Of a stretch of 64,000 bases of DNA, positions 48,443 to 58,788 are shown in pieces (the first letter of the stretch is position 1; each line of letters starts with the position of its first letter). Below the pieces are notes generated by a model. It was not told the DNA's origin and ran no database searches. It worked only from the letters and a program-made list of their open reading frames with translations. Origin of the DNA: Xestospongia bergquistia (lineage: Eukaryota > Porifera > Demospongiae > Haplosclerida > Petrosiidae); assembly GCA_963965975.1 (NCBI GenBank), contig OZ014412.1, positions 14,708,849-14,772,848 on the forward strand, given 5' to 3'. The translations under genes and the position numbers were made by a program.

Positions 48443-48610
48443 TGTGGTAACTTAAATAAACCTATGATGTAATGTTTATATAAATGTTCTGGAACTGTAC
48501 TATATATTGTCATGTAAATTCAGTTTTGTTCAGTCTACAGTTGTTGAGTTATTGTTCTTTTAAATATATATGTTGTATTGGTAAGCTCGGTCACTAGTAG
48601 AATTACAACA
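48443..48610 (+). repeat. LTR A (168 bp), 3' LTR of the truncated copy
   Basis: TGTGGTAACTTAAATAAACC ... GAATTACAACA, preceded by a purine-rich AAAAGGGTGAAAA tract. Followed by TAGTT (48611-48615). Confidence 0.9.
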
Positions 48611-48750
48611 TAGTTACCTTGTATGATTAGTATTATAATATCAAAAAAGGCTCTATTTTGCATTTTCCTTTTGAAATTATTTCTCAAAATGTAACATCCC
48701 AAAAATCTGGAAGAAACGATTTCAAGAAAACACTTTTCGGACCACGCCTA
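48611..48750 (-). pseudogene. PiggyBac N-terminal fragment duplicated with the LTR
   Basis: About 140 bp nearly identical to 54275-54410, including the TAGTT next to the LTR. On the minus strand it reads NRFFQIFGMLHFE and NRAFFDIIILIIQG, typical of the region preceding the PiggyBac catalytic domain. Its presence next to both LTR A and LTR C shows that a single insertion plus its flank was duplicated, not two insertions. Confidence 0.7.
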
Positions 48751-48861
48751 TTTAATTAACAAAACCACAGGAATTATGTGAGAGCAAGTAAAAAATGGTT
48801 GTTTATTGAGGAAGAAGACAAGTATATATACGCTTGAATTTCACTCTTCTCAAGTAGATGA

Positions 48862-48960
48862 GTTGCTTTAGGCTGTCTACCAGAACGATGTGTTTGTTGT
48901 TCTGACCTATCAGACCATTACTTTGGATACTTGAACGCGCCTGCTGTCTATAGCAACGTG
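48862..48960 (+). repeat. Short dispersed repeat, copy 1
   Basis: GTGTTTGTTGTTCTGA...CAGACCATTACTTTGGATAC matches 55775-55850 and 61868-61955. Confidence 0.5.
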
Positions 48961-49080
48961 TAAAGGTTAGTAATTTTTCTACGTTCTTTTACTTATATAA
49001 TGAAATGAATATGTGATAAATGAAGAACTATGATTGATGAGTATCTGTTAGATGTGATATTTTCTAAAACACTCGTCTGG

Positions 49081-50116
49081 TCACAACGCTGGATTCTCTG
49101 GACAAGTCTGACAGACAAACAATGTTAGGTGGTGTTCTTCACTTTTATCACTACAGACAACGCAATCTCTCCTCTTTGTTCTCTTTTCCAAGTAATGAAC
49201 ACCCTTTGGATTCTTGGTAGCAGTAGCAGAGACTGATGGTGTGACAGAAAGTGATACTTCTCTCTCTTCAAGTAATGGTTCAACAAGACATTGAATAAAG
49301 ATAAGACATTCTGCGTGTGTTACCTTTGTTAGTGTCTTGATATAATTATAATATATACATTCACAACAACCACTTCTAGCATCCAAAAGAATACTTTTTC
49401 CACTATTTTATGGACTTGTGTAAAATGAGTAATATGCCATTAACTGGTCAAGCTTGTCTCCAAGCATATAATAATTGTACTCATGCATGTCCAGTAGTTT
49501 CTCTTTTGTAGAATCTGTTGACCTTATATTGACATAGAATATTAAACCATTATTGTAGATATTATCATTATAATAATTACATAGAGTTACCATTGTCATT
49601 CTACCGGGTTGTATTTCTATCATCTTGTTATTGTATTTTGTTGAAAACATTAGAATTGTTCTCTTATCTTGCCATGCTAAAGCCATCATATTACCACATA
49701 TGTAGCTTTCAGTTGTACTCTTTGGTAATTTTTATTTTCTTTTGATTTCTACAGGCAATCCTCGTTTGTTTGATAGAACAGTACCTAATTCCCATTTGTT
49801 CCGATGTGTCAGGTAGAAGAGGACTAGTGTAAAATTGATCAGTGTAAAGATCATAGCCTTTGTCCCTGAGATGATCTGTCAAGGTTGTAACAAATTTGAC
49901 TGTATGTGATGCTTCAGGATTGTCAATTAGGTTAGTGTCCTTTCTGTAGTATAAATGTAATTTGTGCATGTAACCTGTTTTACTATCGGACAGAACATAA
50001 TATCCTTTTAGTCCCGATGGGTTTAGATTTCCTTTCAAATACTGACGAAATGATACTTTTCCCTTGAATGAAATGACAGATTCATCTACAGCAATTTGTC
50101 TGTCTGGATTATAGTT
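49081..50116 (-). pseudogene. PiggyBac transposase pseudogene A, split by the LTR element
   Basis: Minus-strand order: YNPDRQIAVDESVISFKG (first catalytic Asp), GLKGYYVLSDSKTGYMHKLH, KGYDLYTDQFYTSP (second Asp); then in other frames MMALAWQDKRTILMFSTK; then the C-terminal Cys-rich finger RRDCVVCSDKSEEHHLTLFV followed by CQTCPENPAL. The third-Asp GGVDKAD block is missing between them, and several frame changes are needed. The gene is cut at 50116 by LTR B. Its upstream part resumes at 54275 beyond the element. PiggyBac transposases excise and insert DNA at TTAA; this one is inactive. Confidence 0.85.
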
Positions 50117-50284
50117 TGTGGTAACTTAAATAAACCTATGATGTAATGTTTATATAAATGTTCTGGAACTGCACTATATATTGTCATGTAAATTCAATTT
50201 TGTTCAGTCTACAGTTGTTGAGTTATTGTTCTTTTAAATATATATGTTGTATTGGTAAGCTCGGTCACTAGTAGAATTACAACA
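50117..50284 (+). repeat. LTR B (5' LTR)
   Basis: Nearly identical to LTRs A and C. It has the polymorphism AATTCAATTTTG (the others have AATTCAGTTTTG). Similarity of the two LTRs of the element implies a fairly recent insertion. Confidence 0.92.
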
Positions 50285-50309
50285 TATTTGGCAAAGAGAG
50301 GTAAAAGAG

Positions 50310-50960
50310 ATGGCGGCGCTTATCAGTGGACTATTGTGGACCCATCAAAATATGTACAATGTTTCGAACTATTCGTAAAGGCCAATGACGAGAGGAAGAG
50401 TACGAAGTTCTGGCAAACGTTTTTTAGAAACTGGAGCAAGAGACTCGAGAGAAACTCAAAGCTGAACTAGAGAAGCATTTGAACTCCAAGTGTTTGGTTA
50501 TAGCAGAGTGGCACAAATTTGGTTGTCGATACCAGAAAGAGTCAAAAAGTATAGCAGATTTCGTTGCAGGCTTACGTAAGTTGGAAGCACACTACAACTT
50601 TAAGAAGGCATTGTTACATGAAACTCTTCGTGACAAATTCGAGTGTGGTCTATAGCATGAATATATCAGAAGTCGTATACTTACAGAGGAAGATAATCTA
50701 ATCTTACCTTCGATCGATCAGTCGAGATAGCTACAGGATTAGAAGGTGCCAAGAAGCATGCTCACTTAATGCAGCAAGAAACTAAGAAAAAAGAAAACCA
50801 TCACACCACAAGATGACACAATGCATTCAACTCAAGGTCATCCACCATTGTATGTTTTCGTTGTGGAGGTCCGCACGCGGCGCAGGCGTGCCAGTTCATC
50901 AAAGAAAAATGCCACAATTGCGGCAAGACTGGCCACATCTCTAAGGTGTGTCGGAGCCTT
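50310..50960 (+). pseudogene. gag-like region with two zinc knuckles
   Basis: Frames carry DPSKYVQCFELFVKANDERK, then HKFGCRYQKESKSIADFVAG and LRKLEAHYNFKKALLHETLR (capsid-like), then two knuckles, CFRCGGPHAAQAC and CHNCGKTGHISKVC (about 50853-50954). An ATG at 50313 is one frame off the gag frame, a stop interrupts after ERNSKLN and another follows FECGL, so the protein is not intact. Confidence 0.8.
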
Positions 50961-51079
50961 ACCACAAAGTCTCAGAAGTCTAAAGGAAGACCAGCAAAGG
51001 GCCTGGACGCTGTAAACAAGGAGGAGTCATCACCTCTGGAAGAACTCACTGCAGAAGAATCTAATAATTTATATATGAT

Positions 51080-51240
51080 TTATTCTTTTTCCTCTAGGTC
51101 TGATCCAATCAAGCTAGCCATAGATGTAAACGGACACAACTTAGACATGGAGTTGGACACAGGTGCTTCAGTCTCCGTCATTAGTGAAGACACCTTCCTT
51201 CAATTCAGGGCTGTCCTCCTCAGTTCAGCTCCGCCCTAGT
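51080..51240 (+). pseudogene. Retropepsin-like protease region
   Basis: AIDVNGHNLDMELDTGASVS, then VISEDTF: the DTGAS active-site motif of LTR-retroelement aspartic proteases. The frame breaks shortly after (LSSAPP stop) and continues in another frame. Confidence 0.8.
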
Positions 51241-51499
51241 AATGCATCTCTCACTTTGTATTCAGGGCACTCATTAGAAGTGCTAGGAAGTGCAAACGAC
51301 AACGTTAAATACCAGACACAAACAGTCACACTTCCAATTTTTGTAATCGAGGGCAAAGGCGTGAATTCGTCGGTATCAAAAGCTTTCGTATCAACTCATC
51401 ATTGGATGAAGTCATTGAGAAACATTCTCATCTTTTCAGATCCAAGCTAGGGAAGTTGAAGGGTATGTAAGCCAAAATCTGTGTCCCCAGCAATGCTCA

Positions 51500-52337
51500 A
51501 CCTCGTTATTTTAAACATCGCCCAGTCCCCTATTCGTTACGTGACAAGGTAGATCGAGAACTAGAACTTCTACTCAAAGCTGGAGTTATCTCACCAGTTC
51601 AATTTTCTGATTGGGCTATCCCAATCATACCAGTTGTCAAGTCAGAGAGGAGTGTACGTATCTGTGGAGATTATAAGGTGACAGTCAATGCAGTTTCCAA
51701 ACTAGAAGAGTATCCTCTTCCCCGAGTGGAAGATCTATTTGCAGCCCTTTCTGGAGGAAAGGCATTCTCTAAACTAGACCTTTCTCATGCTTATCAACAA
51801 ATTTTACTAGAAGAGGATTCCAAAAACTTTACTATCATTAACACTCAGAAGGGTTTGTTTCAGTTCGAACGACTTCCTTTTGGTATCTCTTCTACCCCTG
51901 CCATTTTTCAACGAACAATTGAAAGTTTGTTGCAAGGGTTACCAGGGGTGGTTGCATATATTAATGACATTTTAGTAACCGGAAAAAGCCAACAGGAGCA
52001 CTTTGAGAGCCTGACAAGAGTACTGAATTGTTTAGAAGAGGCTGGAGTAACATTGAAGAGACACAAATGTACATTCGCTGCACCGTCAGTTGAATACCTA
52101 GATCACGTTATCGATCAAGAGGGTTTGCATCCATCAGAGGAGAAAGTCAGAGCAATTAAACAAGCCCCACGTCCTCCAAATGTGACAGAATTAAAGTCAT
52201 TTTTTGGTTTGCTCAATTATTACTCTAAATTCTTGCCTTACTTATCTACTCTTTTGTCTCCACTGTATCATTTACTTAGGAAAGATGGAAACTGGTCCTG
52301 TAAGAAGTTGAAAGAAGATGCATTTAATAAAGCCTAG
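51500..52337 (+). pseudogene. Reverse transcriptase with altered active site
   Basis: Ty3-type RT: VPYSLRDKVDRELELLLKAG, SVRICGDYK, YPLPRVEDLFAALSGGKAFS, KLDLSHAYQQI, FERLPFGISSTPAIFQR. The catalytic YxDD box reads YIND because codon 51963-51965 is AAT where an Asp codon is expected. The loss of a metal-binding Asp should abolish polymerisation. The frame ends at a stop (52335-52337) before RNase H. Confidence 0.88.
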
Positions 52338-52340
52338 CAA

Positions 52341-52742
52341 TTGCTTCAATCATCCACACTCCTCATGCATTATGATTGTCAGAAGGAGATCATACTTTCG
52401 TGTGATGCTTCACAGTATGATTTAGGAGCAGTTTTAGATCATAAGATGGATGATGGATCAGAGAAACCAATTGCATTCATTTCTAGAACTCTCTCACCAG
52501 CTGAGAAGAAGTACTCACAATTAGAAAAAGAAGACCTAGCAATTATTTTCGCTGTGAAGAAACTACACCAATACTTATCAGGAAAAAAGATCAAAATATA
52601 TTCAGACCACCAACCACTCAAATATTTATTCAGTGAAACCCGTCCGATACCAGTGATGGCTGCATCGAGGATTCAACATTGGTCACTACTCCTCAGTTCT
52701 TATGAATATGAGATTGAATATCAACCAGGATCCAAAGTATAA
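52341..52742 (+). pseudogene. RNase H region
   Basis: [15 protein letters not shown] (first Asp), [20 protein letters not shown] (Glu), [13 protein letters not shown] (Asp): the retroelement RNase H motifs are all present. It is separated from RT by one in-frame stop and ends at a stop after YQPGSKV. Confidence 0.88.
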
Positions 52743-53004
52743 AATGCTGATGCTCTCAGTAGACTCCCTTTACCAGAGACCACACCCGAGTCAAGTAAAG
52801 ATGGATTGGTAGAACTACTCATTCATCAACTCTCAGAAAGTAATTGTCACTGCTAATCAAATAAAGAATTGGACAGAAAAGGATCCAATATTATCTCGAG
52901 TTCATTGTTTTGTATTACACAGATGGCCAAACATTGTTGACAATAAAGATCTCAAGCCATACTTTAACCATCGAGATGAACTCAGCATCGTCAAAGGGTG
53001 TGTC

Positions 53005-53925
53005 TTGTGGGGATCACGAGTAATCATACCTCCACCTGGTCAGTCACTGATGTTGAATCAACTACATGACACTCATCCTGGAGTCAGTCAAATGAAGAGT
53101 CTTAGTCGTTCATATGTCTGGTGGCCAGGTATAGACAGTGATATTGTGAAGAGAGTGAGAGGATGTAATATGTGTCAAATGAATAGACCTTCTCCTAGTA
53201 AAGCTTCTCTCTGCCCATGGGAGTATCCCTCTAGACCTTGGGCGCAGATACACATTGACCATGCTGGTCCCTTCATGGGCAAAATGTTTTTAGTGGTCAT
53301 AGACGCTTATTCCAAATGGATTTATGTTGAAATAGTGAACTCTACTTCTGCCGTGAGCACCATTATTAAACTTCGTTCATTATTTGCTACACACGGCATA
53401 CCAGAACAGTTAGTGTCGGATAATGGATCAGGTTTTTGAAGCAAGGAATTCAAGCAATTCACAACTCAGAGTGGTATTAAACACATATTCACATCACCTT
53501 ACCATCCCTCCTCCAATGGACTTGCTGAAAGAGCAGTTCAAAGTTTCAAGAGTACAGTTGTTAAAATGGATGGTCCAATTGATGTACGTTTATCTAGATT
53601 TTTACTTCAGTATAGGGTAACACCCCAGACTACTACTGGACTTTCCCCGTCTCAACTCCTAATGGGGAGGAAGATAAGAACATGTTTAGATGCACTACAT
53701 CCTGATATGTCAGAAGATGTCGAGAAGAAACAGGAGAAACTCATCTTTGGCAAGGAACCTCAAAAGTTTAAACTGGATGATCTGTTGTTTGCAAAAAAAT
53801 TTTATAGATCTATGTGGATACCGGTGAAGGTATCAAAGATTTTCAGAAGAGTCACAAACTACATTATCAACTCAAGAGGATTGGTCAATAATAGATACCA
53901 CACCTCAAGAAAGACCTCAACCTAA
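53005..53925 (+). pseudogene. Integrase region
   Basis: HPGVSQMKSLSRSYVWWPGI and CNMCQMNRPSPSKA (HHCC zinc domain), then the DDE core: HIDHAGPF, VSDNGSGF, GLAERAVQSF. A CGA-to-TGA stop directly follows SDNGSGF at about 53437-53439 (the duplicate copy still has CGA). Near 53835 a deletion relative to the upstream copy removes part of the C-terminal domain and shifts the frame. Confidence 0.88.
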
Positions 53926-54106
53926 TCAGGTAGAAGTTTCAGAAGCTCAAGAAGATCGTGTGGAACCAACAGAGCCTACTTAATCAACACATGAAAATCC
54001 AACATCAGTATTGCGTTTACCAGTTAGAAGATCAAGTCTAAAACGAAAACCGCCTGAAACATTTGCTCCACTCATTCGAACTTTAAAAACTTAAAAAGGG
54101 GGAAAA

Positions 54107-54274
54107 TGTGGTAACTTAAATAAACCTATGATGTAATGTTTATATAAATGTTCTGGAACTGCACTATATATTGTCATGTAAATTCAGTTTTGTTCAGTCT
54201 ACAGTTGTTGAGTTATTGTTCTTTTAAATATATATGTTGTATTGGTAAGCTGGGTCACTAGTAGAATTACAACA
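54107..54274 (+). repeat. LTR C (3' LTR)
   Basis: 168 bp; differs from the other LTRs at AAGCTGGGTCACT (AAGCTCGGTCACT in A and B). Confidence 0.92.
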
Positions 54275-54410
54275 TAGTTACCTTGTATGATTAGTATTAT
54301 AATATCAAAAAAGGCTCTCTATTTTGCATTTTCCTTTTGAAATTATTTCTCAAAATGTAACATCCCAAAAATCTGGAAGAAACGATTTCAAGAAAACGCT
54401 TTTCAGAAAA
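54275..54410 (-). pseudogene. PiggyBac pseudogene A, N-terminal part beyond the LTR element
   Basis: Across the TAGTT target site the minus-strand frame of this flank runs into YNPDRQIAVDES at 50116. A 2-nt insertion relative to 48611-48750 (GCTCTCTATT versus GCTCTATT) disrupts the frame just upstream. Confidence 0.7.
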
Positions 54411-54447
54411 ATGGAATGTTACAAACATTATGCTGACCACTAGCATG

Positions 54448-54850
54448 AGGAATCAGTTATTATCACAACAGAGATGCCAGTATAGTTATATAAAATGTTA
54501 GGATTAATACAACCAATAGTTTGTAAAGATTTACTCATATATCATGTTGTAAGAAGTGACTAACAATCAGAAGAATCTAATATACCAGTCGAATTATTCT
54601 CTCAATGTAAATGTCAGAGCATATTTCTACAAGTAATTAACAGTATCCTGGTATATTCACTATGTTAATACTTAGAATGTCAAACCATTTAACTTATATA
54701 ATGGAATAAACATAGTGATTACATTGACTATAATTATAGTTAGTGTTACTGTTATAGTAAATACAGACATGTTGTTTATATTGTGTGATATGTTAGCTTT
54801 TGAAAGGTGGAAATAATTTCACATTATATATGTTATTAGCAAATATAAAA
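54448..54850 (+). repeat. Intronic repeat family, best-preserved partner of 41.46-41.83 kb
   Basis: Long identical stretches with 41455-41830: ATAAAATGTTAGGATTAATA, AACAGTATCCTGGTATATTC, ACTATGTTAATACTTAGAAT, GACATGTTGTTTATATTGTG. It starts right after the duplicated PiggyBac flank. Confidence 0.85.
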
Positions 54851-55087
54851 TACAATTCATATGTTGTAGTAGTAGGTAGTAGTTGTATTTACATAAACAA
54901 TCACATTATTTCTTCTTATTTCATTTTGTATTTTATTTGTGTATTTATTTTATAAGTGTGTATGTAACAAATTATAGATAATTAAATCACAAATAACTAC
55001 ATAATTACATGTATTAATAACAACATTATATATAAAATACAGTCATGTATAGTAATGACAACATGTTCAATTAATGGAGATACTTAC

Positions 55088-55186
55088 TTTGTCAATGGCA
55101 TCCAGTGATGCACCAGCTTTAATTAGTGTATGAGCTATATCAGAATAGCCATCGTAAGCAGCAAAGTGAAGAGGAGTATTATTGTC
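55088..55186 (-). CDS. Single-ankyrin-repeat exon of the ANK-Roc-COR-death gene
   Basis: Exactly 99 nt and 33 residues, phase 0 at both ends, bounded by TATGTAG and GTAAGT on the minus strand. It reads DNNTPLHFAAYDGYSDIAHT then LIKAGASLDAIDK, one textbook ankyrin repeat. It splices in frame to the exon at 40993 across a 14-kb intron. One-repeat phase-0 exons are typical of genes in which ankyrin repeats multiply by exon duplication. More 5' exons are expected upstream (above 55.2 kb on this strand), but none was recognised before the window edge, where transposons dominate. Confidence 0.85.
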
Positions 55187-55639
55187 CTACATAAAGGAGA
55201 TGTCAGTATTTATGATCAATTCACTTTATAATATACAGCTACATCTAATGATACATTATAAAGAATAGGTAAAATAATTCAATATCTTTTCACTAATGTG
55301 TATAGAGAGGTTAATACTTTATGTGATGTCAGCAGTAGTATTCATAATAAGTAGATATTATCATATTTGGAGATTAAAGTGTTTGTCCTATTATGTCACA
55401 TATCTTTTATCTATAGGTTTACAATATAGTCTTATAATATAATACATGACAGTAATTAAATCATTTGTTAAATACATGCTCTATAGAACTTATATTATTA
55501 ATTAACAAGTTATAACTAGTATATATCATTATTATACAATAGTTGTAAAATAGCTAAACATGATATTAACATAATAACATTAAGTGTACACAATATCAGA
55601 TATGAAATGGAAACAAAATATTAAAATTATCAACATCCC

Positions 55640-55995
55640 TTAGAGGACGACGCCATTTTAAAATATTTCACTTAAAAACATTAAGATTAAGGTGAAAACA
55701 GAGAATAGGAATTTGCTGATGAAACAACCAGTGTATTATGCTTCAATTTCTGTTCTCTTAATGGCAAATTGCCTAGACTATCAACCACTATGGTATGTTT
55801 GTTCTAGAGACCATTACCATTGGACACTTGAACACACATGATGTCCTTAACAAATTAACAAATTAGCAGCAAAACTTATAAGAACAGGTAAATAAGAAAC
55901 ATTTTTAATTAGCATTCCACGTGTCACAAAATTAGTTTTAATGAAGGTGGGCGTATCACGAATTTGTGACAGTGGTCCTCTAAGGGATATATATC
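55640..55995 (+). repeat. Direct repeat left of the MULE/PiggyBac complex
   Basis: 55775-55850 and 55865-55990 match 61868-61955 and 62215-62340 (GCAAAACTTATAAGAACAGG, TTAATTAGCATTCCACGTGT, AATGAAGGTGGGCGT.TCACGAA). The right-hand copy has about 250 bp extra between the two parts. These may be terminal repeats of a larger composite or a dispersed repeat. Confidence 0.65.
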
Positions 55996-57689
55996 ATGTA
56001 ACCTATACTATCCAATAATGAGAGCATTGACATCATTCTATTGTATTGATTGTATTGCAAAATGAGTTTACTGCACATATTAACATATTAAAATTACGTA
56101 ATAAATAACTTGTAATGTTTTAATTTTATGTAATAAAGACTAGAAACTATATATCAAAGCTAGGACACTTCCAACATACTACTAAGCTATAGGATGAGTG
56201 ATCTGAGCTGGAAGCTTATGAGGATAATACACAAATAAATCACAATTTATAGTCTTTGACAAAAAAAGAAACGCAGTGGCTATAGATCTATCAGCCGGAT
56301 GCAATAACTATAGTTATTAATCCGGAAATTATTAAGTAAGTACCTAATGATTAATAAACATTAATAAAAATGGCGACAAAGCAGGTGCTGTCACGTTGGA
56401 GAGTTCCACAGACCTTCCTTTGAACGACACTTCGATAGATCTTGTGTGCTTTACCGTTGGAGAAAGGTTCTCCTCGTATCACCAATTGAGTCACAGTGAC
56501 TCAAAGACACTTCAGGCTGCCAGTATAAGAATTCCACTTAAGGCTACAATAGCTAATCAAGACTTAGTTTACTACTACATCAATCTTTCCTGTGTGTTTG
56601 GTGGTAAAACTATCAGGATAAAGGAAAAGAGACCTAATCAGAGGTCAGTACTGATATGTTTGTGTAGTTTGTATAGTTAGGTCTAAACTTAACAATGTTT
56701 TTTATAGTACTATTAAGCAAGAATGTAAGGTGATGATCAAACTATCTCTAAGTGATGACGGGCAGCATTTGGTTGTCACTGATGTTAATGAAAACCACAC
56801 CCATGATGTTAGCAAAATAAGAAGCAGTCATTACCTGATTATTACTATGATAACTTGATTAAATAGGAAATATATGATCACCTTCCTCATCATTGGATGC
56901 TTGACTGTGAAACCAGGAAGGAAGCAGAAGGGTTTTTAACCCTTTACGCGCGTGCGCAAAATGATGTCATTAATTGCCAAAACCACACGTTTTTCAAGTA
57001 TTAAACGGTTTGGGAAGAAGACACTTATATCAATGTAAATCTCTGTTTTGAAGTATTTGCTGATTGTCTTTTATCTGTAGAAGTGTTCACTAGACCTCTT
57101 ATTGTGTTTTAGATGTCTTACTTGTTGTTTACAAAGGTTAGTTACGTACCCACTCATCACATCAATCTGTCTATATTACAAGTGACTTTTTTTCCTTTTT
57201 TTCATGAGATTCAATGACTGTAAGAACTTTTGTGAGCATTTTAATATACTTTTACAAATACCTAATATACATAGAGCAATATCATATATACATATTTATA
57301 GATTATTATAATTTATAATTAATTATTTCATGGTATTGTTCGAAACAAGTATCTACATGTAATGGTGGGTTATTTGTGCATGTCCTACAGTAATATATTG
57401 TGTCATGTCTTTGTCCTTTTTTATAGTCATTACATATAAGACATCATCTTCATTTTGTCCCATGTTCAACATAGTGTCGTCCTTGAAAACATTTGTCTGG
57501 TCTTGTGGGGTGTATCAGCTGTCTTCTGACATCTCCTACAACTAACCCATCATAAAGACTTACTACTGTCTGTCGTCTGTAGTCAATGTGTGTGAGAGGT
57601 TTGTTAACTGACATTTTGTACATGATGTATGAGTTTACAATGGCAACTTCAAACAACCAGAACATGAGCTTCCTCCACCACTTGACACT

Positions 57690-57753
57690 ACGTCTTCCAA
57701 AGAAATAGTAGACAGCATCTGCTTTGTCCACTCCACCCATGCTCTGATTATAC
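57690..57753 (-). repeat. 64-bp internal duplication, source copy (Asp-3 segment)
   Basis: Encodes the YNQSMGGVDKADAVYY region in its proper place in the transposase. Identical but for one base to 58725-58788. Confidence 0.9.
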
Positions 57754-58724
57754 TTGTGGATAACAAGTGGTTTTGTTTTCATTTCTCAACGTCTTCCAGT
57801 TACAGTTGTCAAAGTCGCTGTATGTACAAATGATAGTATTAGGACTGTTTTACCTTTGTCTCTCCAAACTAAGACCAACTTCTTTCCGTTCCTCCAAGCC
57901 CTAGTTTCCCCTCTTCTTAGTTTCACCATGTTCTTTCTGACTGCTTTAGGGAGTTGCTTTCTGTTGCTAATGATGGTACCAGTGTATCCTGTATCTTTCA
58001 TTTCCAACTCATCTGCCAAAGGAACACTAGAATCGAACCTATCAGCATAAATGTGGTGACCTTTGCCAGGGTATTTTTCAGCAACAGTAACAACAACCTT
58101 GGCTAACAGAGGGAGATCATCATTACAGCTGAAGAGATGGGCTGTCATCTCCTGTCCAGTATAAGGAAGGATGTTACAAATATAACCAGTCTCACTATCA
58201 GCAAGTACAAATGCTTTTAATCCCCATTTTGTGCGTTTTAGAGGACAGTATTGTATGAAACTAACTCTGCCCTTGAAGCCAATCATAGTTTCATCAATTG
58301 AGAGCTCACAGTGTGGACAGTATATTCTTTGAAATCTAGCAAGAAGGTGATCTATGAGAGGACGAACTTTATGTATTCGGTTTGTAAGTGGTGCTTTCTC
58401 AGGTATATGAAGCATCCAGAATATTTCCTCAAATCTATTTTGAGAAAGTACATTGTGACAAAATGGTATGTAGCTTTTCCAAGATGTTTTCTAATACCCT
58501 TCTCTTTCTTGGCAATGCAATATTCCCATGTTAATTATTATTGCCGAGACTACTCTCATTTCATTGATGGTAACATGACTCCATTTCCTCCACCTTGAGT
58601 TCGGTTTAAGTGTTCCAGTCCATTCCTTTTCATCAATAACCATCCTGGCATACTCATTTGTTCCATCCACAAGCATCTTCAACACTACGTCATCCATAAA
58701 CAAACTGAAAAACTCAAGTTGGTG

Positions 58725-58788
58725 ACGTCTTCCAAAGGAATAGTAGACAGCATCTGCTTTGTCCACTCCACCCATGCTCTGATTATAC
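58725..58788 (-). repeat. 64-bp internal duplication, displaced copy
   Basis: The same 64 bp occurs about 1 kb upstream in the gene, between SSHIS and HQLEFFSLF of the N-terminal region, where no PiggyBac protein should have GGVDKAD. Confidence 0.9.

Larger units (their letters stand above)
50117..54274 (+). mobile_element. Full-length Ty3/gypsy LTR retrotransposon with TAGTT target duplication
   Basis: Two 168-bp LTRs (50117-50284 and 54107-54274) begin TG and end CA. The flanking 5-bp TAGTT is at 50112-50116 and 54275-54279. A polypurine tract (AAAAAGGGGGAAAA) precedes the 3' LTR. A TGGCAAAGAGAGG just inside the 5' LTR may be the primer site. Gene order gag-protease-RT-RNase H-integrase identifies Ty3/gypsy. 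All coding parts are broken by stops or frameshifts. Confidence 0.93.

Noticed and set aside
48945..48970. CAACGTGTAAAGGTTAG as a PiggyBac A terminus
   Set aside because: Not TTAA-bounded and in the wrong orientation for the left end of that element.
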